Of a stretch of 64,000 nt of DNA, positions 41,115-48,986 are shown piece by piece; within the stretch, counting starts at the first letter, position 1; each line of letters begins with the position of its first letter. Source of the DNA: Actinoplanes couchii (GTDB lineage Bacteria; Actinomycetota; Actinomycetes; Mycobacteriales; Micromonosporaceae); assembly GCF_016862075.1 (NCBI RefSeq), contig NZ_BOMG01000073.1, forward strand, positions 1 through 64,000, written 5' to 3'. The notes under the pieces were generated by a model. That model made no database searches, was not told where the DNA came from, and saw only the letters and a list, made by a program, of their open reading frames with translations. A program made the position numbers and the translations under genes.

Positions 41115-41690
41115 ATGAAGACTCTTTCGCGAATGATCATGGTCGGCATCGGCCTGGCAGCCGGCGTGACGTTCGGCGCGGCGCCGGCGATGGCCTCCCC
41201 CAGGGATCCCATCCCGGGAAACCCCGCGTTCACCTCGAAGAACGCCTGCCTCGATTTCCTGGACGAGGTGCTGGACGACGTCTGGGACGACTACAAGTGC
41301 GCACAGATCGGCGACTCCTACTACGTCGTCGAGAACCTCGACGGGCTGCCCGACTACATCATCACCCCCGCCGACCCGCTGACGCTCGACCTCATCGGAT
41401 CGTCGAGCAACGGCGGCGGCCTCGGCGGCTACATCAACGGGGTCATCCACGACGCCCTGCACGGCCCGGACGTCCTCGTCATCGAGACGACACCCGTCAT
41501 CACCGACCCCGCCAAGACCGGCAACATTCCGCTCAACGGGACCGGAGCCACGCCGGGCGCCACCACCGGCAACCAGCCACCCGTGACGGGCGGCGCAACG
41601 ACCGGCAACACCCCCGCCGGCACGAGCACGGGTGCCGGCAGCGGCACGGGCTCCGGCGGCGGGGTGACGATCACTCCCAAGGCCGGATAG
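41115..41690 (+). CDS. Secreted protein with Thr/Gly-rich tail
   Basis: 191 residues from the ATG behind GAGGTGAGCAAC. Signal peptide (MKTLSRMIMVGIGLAAGVTF, cleavage near AMA-SPR). The mature part has two Cys (NACLDFLDE and DYKCAQ) likely paired, and the last 60 residues are a low-complexity Thr/Gly/Ala/Pro tail. No family is recognised. It is flanked by terminators on both sides, so monocistronic. Confidence 0.75.
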   Translation: MKTLSRMIMVGIGLAAGVTFGAAPAMASPRDPIPGNPAFTSKNACLDFLDEVLDDVWDDYKCAQIGDSYYVVENLDGLPDYIITPADPLTLDLIGSSSNGGGLGGYINGVIHDALHGPDVLVIETTPVITDPAKTGNIPLNGTGATPGATTGNQPPVTGGATTGNTPAGTSTGAGSGTGSGGGVTITPKAG

Positions 41691-41703
41691 GCACGCATCC
41701 GAC

Positions 41704-41730
41704 GAGGCCTGAGCCGGCGGCTCAGGCCTC
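41704..41730 (+). terminator. Terminator hairpin after the secreted-protein gene
   Basis: Perfect 12-bp stem GAGGCCTGAGCC / GGCTCAGGCCTC with a GGC loop, 13 bp after the stop codon at 41690. A short T-run (GTTTC) follows a few bases later. Confidence 0.85.
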
Positions 41731-41784
41731 GATCGTTTCAATGACCGTGCCGCCCTGGAATGGAAAGTCAGTCTTTAAACCTAC

Positions 41785-41800
41785 TGTGATGTAAATCACT
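41785..41800. promoter_or_regulatory. CRP/GlxR-type binding site
   Basis: TGTGATGTAAATCACT matches the TGTGA-N6-TCACA pattern of cAMP-receptor-type regulators with one mismatch in the last base. It lies 148 bp upstream of the next secreted-protein gene, in a comparatively AT-rich promoter region. Confidence 0.6.
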
Positions 41801-41947
41801 TTCACGGCAAGGGGTTGGGCCGCGATCCGGCGGCGGCAGGGGCATCCGAAGTGCATTCTTGATGCGGCGCACCACATCGGAATTGTCCGGCTATTTTTCG
41901 CCGAGACCGCGCCACAATTATTCGTGGACTCCTTCAAAGGAGAAGGC

Positions 41948-42364
41948 ATGAACACTCGGAAATGGAGTGCCGTCGTCGGCGGAGCGCTTTTCCTCGGCGC
42001 TTTCGGACTGGCCCAGGGAATCGGTGCGACGGCTGCAACGGCCGCTCCCGCCGGCATCACCTCGGCCACCTGGACGAACCCGCCTCCCGGCCCCGTCAAC
42101 AACTACGAACTCGGGGTGAAAGCCGGCATCTCCGCGGCCAACAAGGAAGCCAAAGCCAACTGTGAGGCGGCGTGGGCAGAACTCGACAACCTGCCCTCGG
42201 TCTCGAACAACTACCGGTCGTACAGCGGCGCCGCCGAGGACTCGGCGGCGTCCAGCTTCCAGCCGTCGGCCGAGACCCGGCAGGCACAGGAGGACTTCAA
42301 CGCGGGCTGGGACTCCGTCTACGACCGGGCTTACAACAACGCCTACCGGCAGTACTGCAACTGA
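41948..42364 (+). CDS. Small secreted protein
   Basis: 138 residues from the ATG behind AAAGGAGAAGGC. Signal peptide to about residue 33 (FGLAQGIGATAATAAPAG). The mature part is polar, rich in Ala, Asn and Tyr, with Cys near position 69 (KANCEAAW) and a C-terminal YRQYCN that could form one disulfide. No family is recognised. It is possibly under the CRP-type site upstream. Confidence 0.72.
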   Translation: MNTRKWSAVVGGALFLGAFGLAQGIGATAATAAPAGITSATWTNPPPGPVNNYELGVKAGISAANKEAKANCEAAWAELDNLPSVSNNYRSYSGAAEDSAASSFQPSAETRQAQEDFNAGWDSVYDRAYNNAYRQYCN

Positions 42365-42466
42365 CCTGGAAAATGATCCGGGAAACGGTCGGCGCTTTTC
42401 CGAATTGTTCGGGCAGTGCCGGCCGTTTCTTGACTCCGCCGTAACGTCATGGTTTGCGATGGGGGC

Positions 42467-43681
42467 ATGAACCGGGTTTCTCTGGCGTATCTCGCGTCCT
42501 ATGTCCTGTCGATGCTGGGTAACTCCATCGCCGGGGTGGCGCTGCCTCTGCTGGTCCTGCAGATCACCGGGAGCGCGCTGGCCACCGGGGCGGTCGCGGT
42601 GGCCAGCGCACTGCCCGCCGCGGTTGCCGGGCTGCTGATGGGTGTGGTCATCGACCGGATCAACAGGCGTACCGCCTCGATCCTCACCGACGTGGTGTCG
42701 GCGCTGTCGGTGGCCGCACTGCCGCTGGTGGACACCGCCGTCGGGCTCTCGGTCGGGTGGTTCGTGCTGTTCGCGGTGATCGGATCGTTCGGTGACGTGC
42801 CGGGACTCACCGCCCGGGAGGCGATGATCCCGGGGATCGCGAGCGCCGGGCGGATCGGCGCCGAACGGCTGATCGGCCTGCGGGAGGCGCTCGGCGCGCT
42901 GGTCATGCTGGCCGGGCCGGCCGCGGCCGGCACCCTGATGGTGGTGTTCGACGGCAGCACCGTCCTGTGGATCACCGCGGGCACGTCGGCGGCCGCCGCC
43001 GCGGTCACCCTGCTGATCCCGAAGCAGGCCGGCGCGATCACCCCGGGCACCGGGCAGGTGCTGATGCGCGACGGCTGGCGCACCCTGGTCCGGTCGCCGT
43101 TCCTGGTCGCCACCACGATCGTCAGCATGAGCATGGTGGTGGTGATGAGCGGTTTCCAGGCGCTGGTGCTGCCGGTGCACTTCACCACCGAGGGGCGGCC
43201 GGAACTGCTCGGCTTCGTGCTCACCGCGCTCGCCGCCGGAATGCTCGCCGGTGGCGGTGTCTACGCGGCGCTGGGCGGGCGGGGCCGGCGCCGCACCTGG
43301 TTCACGGTCGGCCTGGTGATCACCGTCGCCGGGTTCACCACGATGGCCACCCTCGCCGCGCCGTGGGTGGTGTTCGGCGCGGCCGCCCTGGTCGGGTTCG
43401 GGCTCGGGCTGTTCGGCAGCCTGATGGGGGTGCTGATGATCGAGCGGATCCCGGACGACAGGCGCGGGCGGGTGGCCGGCGTGCAGAACGCGGTGCTCAC
43501 CCTCGCCCCGGCGCTCGGCATGGGCGGAGCGGCGGTCCTGACCGAACAGTCCGGGGCGGGCGTCGCGGCGGCCGTGCTCGCCGCCGTCTGGCTGGTCACC
43601 GGCGCACTCTCACTGTGGGCACGACCGCTACGTGACCTGGAGCCGCGAACGGCGCTCGCTGTGGGAGCGACCGCTACGTGA
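42467..43681 (+). CDS. MFS transporter, 12-TM
   Basis: 404 residues from MNRVSLAYL. MFS motif A variant GVVIDRINRRTASIL lies in the loop after helix 2, and twelve hydrophobic segments are visible. The group includes enterobactin and macrolide exporters. The C-terminus is altered by a 46-bp duplication: the present stop lies within the second copy, so the last residues (TALAVGATAT) are duplication-derived. Confidence 0.85.
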   Translation: MNRVSLAYLASYVLSMLGNSIAGVALPLLVLQITGSALATGAVAVASALPAAVAGLLMGVVIDRINRRTASILTDVVSALSVAALPLVDTAVGLSVGWFVLFAVIGSFGDVPGLTAREAMIPGIASAGRIGAERLIGLREALGALVMLAGPAAAGTLMVVFDGSTVLWITAGTSAAAAAVTLLIPKQAGAITPGTGQVLMRDGWRTLVRSPFLVATTIVSMSMVVVMSGFQALVLPVHFTTEGRPELLGFVLTALAAGMLAGGGVYAALGGRGRRRTWFTVGLVITVAGFTTMATLAAPWVVFGAAALVGFGLGLFGSLMGVLMIERIPDDRRGRVAGVQNAVLTLAPALGMGGAAVLTEQSGAGVAAAVLAAVWLVTGALSLWARPLRDLEPRTALAVGATAT

Positions 43682-43704
43682 CCTCGAACCGCGGGCGGCG
43701 CTCG
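43613..43704. repeat. 46-bp tandem duplication at the MFS gene end
   Basis: 43613-43658 and 43659-43704 are copies that differ at a few positions (shared parts CGACCGCTACGTGACCT and CGGCGCTCG). Since 46 is not a multiple of three, the second copy is read in a new frame and supplies the stop codon TGA within CTACGTGACC. Confidence 0.88.
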
Positions 43705-43794
43705 TCCCCCGTACCGAAAGCCGGGTCTGATCCTGGTTTTGATCTCGCGGGTCGGCGGTGGGCACCGCCTGACCCCGACGGGTGATGCGCAGGA

Positions 43795-43831
43795 GAGCCG
43801 TTCACCGGGAGGTGATCCCGGTGAACGGCTC
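43795..43831. terminator. Bidirectional terminator between convergent genes
   Basis: Perfect 16-bp stem GAGCCGTTCACCGGGA / TCCCGGTGAACGGCTC with the loop GGTGA, between the MFS gene and the convergent small-protein gene. A second, weaker hairpin (GGCGGTG-GG-CACCGCC) lies at 43754-43769. Confidence 0.88.
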
Positions 43832-43845
43832 GGTGGAGCTCTGTC

Positions 43846-44067
43846 CTACTTGGCGTCCTTCAGGGCGGCGAGCGCCTGGGCCGCGATGAAGTACTTGTTG
43901 CGGCCCAGCTCGCCGATGGTCTTGATGCCGAGGGCGTCGCGGATCAGCTTGCCGCCGGCAGTGCTGACGCCGGCCAGCGCCTCCACCGGCGCGTCCAGGA
44001 TCTCCTCGAGGGACTTGTCCTGGTATGCCTTGTCGAGAACCTTCTCCAGGTCGGCGGTGATAGCCAC
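43846..44067 (-). CDS. Small helix-hairpin-helix-like actinobacterial protein
   Basis: 73 residues preceded by GGAGGAATC. All-helical, with an LAGVSTAGGKLIRDALGIKT segment like a helix-hairpin-helix, then IGELGRNKYFIAAQALAALK. Similar small proteins are widespread in actinobacteria, as I recall; function unknown. Confidence 0.82.
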   Translation of the reverse strand: MAITADLEKVLDKAYQDKSLEEILDAPVEALAGVSTAGGKLIRDALGIKTIGELGRNKYFIAAQALAALKDAK

Positions 44068-44191
44068 GATTCCTCCGCGGGGTGTCGAGTGTGGATCTTC
44101 CGGCCGGAGACTAACGGATCTTGACCAAGCGACCCCGAGGGGCCTCCCCCGACTGAACGCAACCTCACCCCCGTCGCGGCCCGGATGCCGG

Positions 44192-45349
44192 TCAGCCGAG
44201 CAGGCGGGCCATGTTCTCCGGGGCGAAGAACTCGGCCGGGGGTGTCACGCCGGAGTTCAGGCGCATGAAGGCGTCCGTCTTCTCCTGATCGCCGGCGATC
44301 GCGGTGACCAGCGCGATCATCTGCTCGTCCGGCGGCTGGAGCGCGGCCGCGCCCAGGGTCATCCGGTAGCGGGGCATCGCCCGGGCATCCCGGCGGGCCT
44401 GGTACCCGGCCAGGTCGTCGCCGGTGATCGCGGCGGCCAGCAGCTCGGCGTCCAGGAACGCGTCGGTGATGCCCTGCGCGGTGATGTAGTCACGGCTGTA
44501 ACCGGCGTCGCCGACCAGGGCCCAGCCCGGACCGGACGGCACCTTGAGGTAGTTCGGCACCGACGAGCCCACCCAGCGGGTCTCCTGCTTCGCCTCCCGG
44601 AAACGGGCGTCCCACTCCGGCGCGCCGGCGAACATCGTGGCCATCGTGCCGTCGACGTCGTTGCGGTGCTCGGCCAGCTCCGCGTACGGCCACCCGCCCA
44701 GCAACCAGGTCAGGCCGTCGTTGGTGGGGCAGAGGGCCCAGCCCCGGCCCGGCCGGTTGTACGCCTCGAACGTGTCGGTCGGCAGGTTGCTGAAGTAGGC
44801 GTAGTAGCCGACGATCAACGGCGGCCGGTCCTCGTACGCGGCCGCCCCGACCGTCCTGGCGACCAGCGAGTTCCGGCCGTCCGCGCCGACCACGAGCCGG
44901 GCGTGCTCGACCGAGCCGTCCTTACCGCGGATGCCGGTCACCGTGCCGTCGGTATCGGTCAGGATCTCCTCGACCGAGTACCCTTCCCGGACCTCGGCCC
45001 CGGCAGCGGCGGCCGCGTCCAGCAGGATCTTGTCGAGCAGGACGCGGCGGGGCGCGTAGGCGTACGGCTGCTCCGGGGTGCCCGGCGCCCCGGCGAGGGT
45101 GACCGGCCCGAAGTCGAAGGAATAACGGCCCACCGGGGGTACGCCGGTGCCCACCACCTGGTCGAGCAGGCCCCAGCGCTGCAGCGCCGACACCCCCGGC
45201 GGGTGCACGGTGTGGGTCGACACGGTGTCGCTCGGAAAGGTGTCCCGATCCACCAGCAACACCCGCATCCCCTGCCGGGCCAGCAACATGGCCAACGGCG
45301 ACCCGGCGACCCGGGCCCCCACCACGATCACGTCGAAATCAGTCATCAA
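44192..45349 (-). CDS. FAD-dependent oxidoreductase (geranylgeranyl-reductase/monooxygenase-like)
   Basis: 385 residues. N-terminal dinucleotide fold DVIVVGARVAGSPLAMLLAR (GxRxxG variant), second FAD motif VVGADGRNSLVAR at about 155, and GWALVGDAGYSRDYITAQGI as the GD motif. Belongs to the PHBH-like superfamily. No operon partner is evident and the substrate is unknown. The start may be one codon later (MTDFDV). Confidence 0.86.
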   Translation of the reverse strand: MMTDFDVIVVGARVAGSPLAMLLARQGMRVLLVDRDTFPSDTVSTHTVHPPGVSALQRWGLLDQVVGTGVPPVGRYSFDFGPVTLAGAPGTPEQPYAYAPRRVLLDKILLDAAAAAGAEVREGYSVEEILTDTDGTVTGIRGKDGSVEHARLVVGADGRNSLVARTVGAAAYEDRPPLIVGYYAYFSNLPTDTFEAYNRPGRGWALCPTNDGLTWLLGGWPYAELAEHRNDVDGTMATMFAGAPEWDARFREAKQETRWVGSSVPNYLKVPSGPGWALVGDAGYSRDYITAQGITDAFLDAELLAAAITGDDLAGYQARRDARAMPRYRMTLGAAALQPPDEQMIALVTAIAGDQEKTDAFMRLNSGVTPPAEFFAPENMARLLG

Positions 45350-45424
45350 CTCTCCCCACCGAACTTCAGGCCATAGTGGAGGTTCGACGGGGACGTGTCG
45401 ATGGGCCGTCAGGGGGATCCTCGG

Positions 45425-46063
45425 TCAGGCCGTGGCCCGGGGGGCGTAGCGGGGGACGTAGTCCTGGCCGGAGATGTCGGCGATGGCGGCGACGATGGCG
45501 TCGGTGGCGGCCCGGCGGTCGCGGGCGTTCTCCGGGTCGGTGGCGATGGCCGAGAGCTGGATCGGCTTGCCGAAGACCACGCGGACCCGGGCCGGGCGGG
45601 GGATGATCGCGCCCGGCGGCAGGACCCGGTCGGTGCCGAACATCGCGACCGGGACCACCGGCGCCTTCGACCTCAGGGCCAGCCAGGCCACCCCGGTCCG
45701 GCCGCGGTAGAGCCGGCCGTCCGGGGAGCGGGTGCCCTCCGGGTAGATGCCGAACGGGTCGCCGCGTTCCAGCACCTCCAGGCAGGAGTCCAGGGAGCGG
45801 ACCGCGGCCCGGGTGTCGTCCCGGTCCACCGCCACCTGGCCGTCGCGGGACATGAACCAGGACACGAAGCGTCCCCACGGGCCGCGGCCGGTGAAGTACT
45901 CCGCCTTCGCCATGAAGGTGATCTTCCGGCCGAGTGCCACCGGCAGGAACGTCGAATCCGTGACCGACAGGTGGTTGGAAGCCAGCAGCAGCGGGCCGGT
46001 CGCCGGTACGTGCTCAGCCCCCTCCACCTTCATCCGGACAACCTTCTTGACCAGTTCGTACAC
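45425..46063 (-). CDS. 1-Acylglycerol-3-phosphate O-acyltransferase family (PlsC)
   Basis: 212 residues from GTG (VYELVKKVVRM), with a GGGAGAGGG ribosome site. The four PlsC blocks are visible: NHLSVTDS (catalytic His and Asp), block II around GRFVSWFMSRDGQ, YPEGTRSPDG, and VVPVAMFG. It transfers acyl chains to lysophosphatidic acid or a related acceptor at the membrane. It follows the P-loop kinase gene on the same strand. Confidence 0.9.
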   Translation of the reverse strand: MYELVKKVVRMKVEGAEHVPATGPLLLASNHLSVTDSTFLPVALGRKITFMAKAEYFTGRGPWGRFVSWFMSRDGQVAVDRDDTRAAVRSLDSCLEVLERGDPFGIYPEGTRSPDGRLYRGRTGVAWLALRSKAPVVPVAMFGTDRVLPPGAIIPRPARVRVVFGKPIQLSAIATDPENARDRRAATDAIVAAIADISGQDYVPRYAPRATA

Positions 46064-46107
46064 GTGCCGCCCTCTCCCTAGAACACTGGTTCCCGATTCT
46101 GCAACGA

Positions 46108-46653
46108 TCAGACGCCGCCGATGCTCTGGCTGATCGCCTCGATCAGTGGTGACGCCAGCACCGGACGGTCGGTCTCCACGACGATGACCGGGCCGATGGC
46201 CAGCGGCTCGGCCTCGGCGAGCCAGCGCGGCCAGTCCTCCCGCAGGCGGCGGTCGTCCTCGTGGACCGGGTCGCGGGTGCGGGCGCGATAGCGGTTCAGG
46301 GCCGTCTCCGGCGGGACCGAGCACCAGATCTCGACGACGGTGCGGGCCCCGGAACGGGCCACCCCGTCGGAGACGTACCCGAGGTCGCGCGGCCGGAACC
46401 ACCAGCTCTCCAGGATGACCACCCCGGGGGTCGCGGCGGCGAGCTCCCACATCACCCGGGCCGCGGCGACGCCCATGGCCGCCGGTGGCACCCCGGGCGC
46501 GGCGCCGGCCATCGCCACTTTCAGGGCGTCCTTCGCGATCAGCGGTACGCGCAGGGCAGGTGCCAGTCGCCCGGCAAGGGTGCTCTTGCCGGACCCGGGA
46601 AGACCGTTGATCAGTATCAGCCGGTGGGCCACGGGGAGAATGCTGCCAAACAC
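46108..46653 (-). CDS. P-loop ATP-binding kinase-like protein
   Basis: 181 residues. Walker A GLPGSGKST (about 17-25), DALK and EIWCSVPPETALNRYRARTR with the LID-like arginines. It resembles the AAA_33/zeta-toxin-like small-molecule kinases. The substrate is unknown. 44 bp separate it from PlsC downstream. Confidence 0.82.
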   Translation of the reverse strand: MFGSILPVAHRLILINGLPGSGKSTLAGRLAPALRVPLIAKDALKVAMAGAAPGVPPAAMGVAAARVMWELAAATPGVVILESWWFRPRDLGYVSDGVARSGARTVVEIWCSVPPETALNRYRARTRDPVHEDDRRLREDWPRWLAEAEPLAIGPVIVVETDRPVLASPLIEAISQSIGGV

Positions 46654-46672
46654 ATGCTCCCCGCGGCACCGT

Positions 46673-47956
46673 TCAGCCGGACACCAATGAGTCCTCCCCG
46701 GAGGCAGCCGCCGCGGTACGCCACGACGCCCCGTACCGGCTGTTGCGGCTGCGGTGCGGGACCAGCACCGGGCGGCCGATCACCTTGCCGAGGTCGCTGA
46801 CGAAGTCGTCGATCACGTCCCGCTGGACCCCGGGCATGCAGATGATGTGGCAGAGGTCACCGTCGACCGACAGGACCCAGCCGAAGTCGGCGACCAGCAC
46901 CGGCGGCGGGGTCTGCATCACCACGGTGAACGCGGCCGGATGCCGGTAGACCGGCCAGCCGAGCGAACTGATCCGTTCCACCGCGTACGCGGCGATCTGT
47001 CGCGCCTGCTCGGCCCGGGACTGGTGGCCGTTGCGGCCGTACATCGCGATGGCCGCCCACAGCAGGGCGGACGCCTGGCCGCAGCGGGAGCCGGTGACGG
47101 TGCTGTCCACCGTCGCGACGTAGTTGACGTGCTCGCCCTTGGACACCCGCACGCTGTCGCGCATCACCACGACACCGCACGGGATCGGCGTACCCAGAAA
47201 TTTGTGTCCGGAGATGCTGACACTGTCGACCGGGCTGCCCGCGCCGAGGCCGAGCATCCCGTCCAGGGCGAGCGGTATCCCGGACAGCGCGGCGTCGACG
47301 TGCACGTGCCGCCGGTGCACGCCGTAACCGTGCAGGATCGCCTCGATCTGGTCGGTCTGGTCGACGGCCTCCCAGAGCGTGGTGCCGGCGGTGGCGACCA
47401 CGATCGCGGGACGGTCCCGCCGCTGCGCCACCAGGTATTCGAAGTGCTCGTAGTCCATCTCCCCGTACCGGCCGTCCTCGACCAGGACCACGTCGGACGG
47501 GTCCAGGCCGAGGAGCCCGGCGGTCTTGGGGATGGAGTAGTGGCTGGCGTGGGTCAGGTAGAGCACCGCGTCGGGGTAGCGGTCCCGCGCCACCCGCAAC
47601 GCGGCGATGTTGCTCTCCGTCCCGCCCGAGGTGACGTATCCCCAACGGTCGTTCTGCGGCAGGCCGACCAGGTCGGCGAACCACTGGACGACCTCGACCT
47701 CCAGCGAGTTGGTGTGCGCCTCGCCGCCGGGCGCGGTGGACGGGTCGCCGACGTTGTTGAACAGCCGGCTGAACAGTCCTCGCGTCCGGCTCCAGTCGAT
47801 GTCCGTCGCCGCGGGGAATCCGATGGTCCGGCGTTGTGCCCGGTTCGCACGGATCACCAGGGTGTCGATGACTGCCTCGACGTCGATCAGGGCCGGGGTG
47901 CGCCCCAGCTTGATCGCCTCGGACCAGTCCTCGGGCGGTATGACGGAGGGCGTCAC
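46673..47956 (-). CDS. PLP-dependent histidine decarboxylase-like enzyme
   Basis: 427 residues, group II decarboxylase fold. TSGGTESNIAALRVARDRYP binds the cofactor phosphate, HVHVDAALSG holds the Asp for the pyridine nitrogen, and Lys252 in SISGHKFLG is the Schiff-base lysine. Closest in look to PLP-type histidine decarboxylases; other amino-acid substrates are possible. It ends an operon with a glutamine-rich protein (4 bp upstream) and an APC permease, suggesting amino-acid uptake or amine exchange. Confidence 0.83.
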   Translation of the reverse strand: MTPSVIPPEDWSEAIKLGRTPALIDVEAVIDTLVIRANRAQRRTIGFPAATDIDWSRTRGLFSRLFNNVGDPSTAPGGEAHTNSLEVEVVQWFADLVGLPQNDRWGYVTSGGTESNIAALRVARDRYPDAVLYLTHASHYSIPKTAGLLGLDPSDVVLVEDGRYGEMDYEHFEYLVAQRRDRPAIVVATAGTTLWEAVDQTDQIEAILHGYGVHRRHVHVDAALSGIPLALDGMLGLGAGSPVDSVSISGHKFLGTPIPCGVVVMRDSVRVSKGEHVNYVATVDSTVTGSRCGQASALLWAAIAMYGRNGHQSRAEQARQIAAYAVERISSLGWPVYRHPAAFTVVMQTPPPVLVADFGWVLSVDGDLCHIICMPGVQRDVIDDFVSDLGKVIGRPVLVPHRSRNSRYGASWRTAAAASGEDSLVSG

Positions 47957-47960
47957 ATCG

Positions 47961-48959
47961 TCACCACACCTGGCCGTCGGGATTCAAGTGGTTCTGCAAC
48001 GTCCTGGCCAGGTCCAGGAACGCCGGCCAGGCCTGCCGCAACTGGACCCCCATCTTCTCCGGGACGTTCTGGGTGACGCTGTAGATCTGGGTGGCGTCCA
48101 GCGGCATGTTGCAGATCAGATCGTTGCCACGGCCGGTCCGGGTCTCGTCGCGGACGACCCGGATCTCCGAACCGTCGACGAGCCGGATCGCCCCCTCACC
48201 CGGGACGTAGCTCATCGCCTGCAGGCTGCTGATGCCGGAACTCTGCAGCACCGGCACCACCTCGTACCACTGGCGGCTGTCGGTGTTGAGCGTCTCCACA
48301 CCGAGGCCGACGAACCGGGCCGGAGTGTCCGAACGCTGTATGTCACCGACGTTCACCATGAGGAAGTCGGGGTCGCGGGGATCCCAGACGCGCTTCTTCT
48401 TCTCGTGCTGGGCGATGAAGGTCTCCGCGGTGGCCTTCATCCCGGTCAGGAACGCGACGAGGTTGTCGTACTCCGGCCCGGAATAGCCCCACCGGGACGC
48501 CGACAGCACCTGGAAGCCCAGGTGCTGACTCGGCGCCTCGACGACGAAGAACAGCGTCAACCCGTGCGGCGCCAGCGGCTGCTGACGCGAGCTGAGCCGC
48601 TCCAGTGACCGGGTGACGTGCAGCGCGTTCGTCCCCCGGAGACTGGTGCCGGCGCTGTGCCGCAGGTAGGCCCAGCGCCTGTCGTCGGGGGTCGGCCCGG
48701 CGTTGTTGCGCTGCCACTGCGCGGTTCCGTGGACGGTGGGCTGCCACTGACCGGACTGGGCCGGGTCCTGCTGCCACGGCGGCTGCTGCTGTTGCTGCGG
48801 ATACTGCTGTTGCTGGGGGTACTGCGGCGGATACTCCTGCTGGGGGTAGCCGTACTGCTGCTGTTGCTGTGGTGGTGCGGGGGTGGATCCCCAGGGTGGG
48901 GTCTGAGGACTACCGTCCCAGGACGGCTGGGCATGTCGGCCGGACGGGTTGTACGACAT
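47961..48959 (-). CDS. Glutamine/proline-rich N-terminus fused to a conserved-looking domain
   Basis: 332 residues. Residues 1-85 are disordered Gln/Pro/Tyr-rich (QQQQQYGYPQQ and similar runs). Residues 95-332 look globular: WAYLRHSAGTSLRGTNALHV, FFVVEAPSQHLGFQVLSA, RWGYSGPEYDNLVAFLTGMK. I do not recognise this domain. It lies 27 bp after the permease and 4 bp before the decarboxylase, so it belongs to that operon. Confidence 0.75.
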   Translation of the reverse strand: MSYNPSGRHAQPSWDGSPQTPPWGSTPAPPQQQQQYGYPQQEYPPQYPQQQQYPQQQQQPPWQQDPAQSGQWQPTVHGTAQWQRNNAGPTPDDRRWAYLRHSAGTSLRGTNALHVTRSLERLSSRQQPLAPHGLTLFFVVEAPSQHLGFQVLSASRWGYSGPEYDNLVAFLTGMKATAETFIAQHEKKKRVWDPRDPDFLMVNVGDIQRSDTPARFVGLGVETLNTDSRQWYEVVPVLQSSGISSLQAMSYVPGEGAIRLVDGSEIRVVRDETRTGRGNDLICNMPLDATQIYSVTQNVPEKMGVQLRQAWPAFLDLARTLQNHLNPDGQVW

Positions 48960-48986
48960 GGGGTGGGGGGATTCCCTTCTCAGGGG

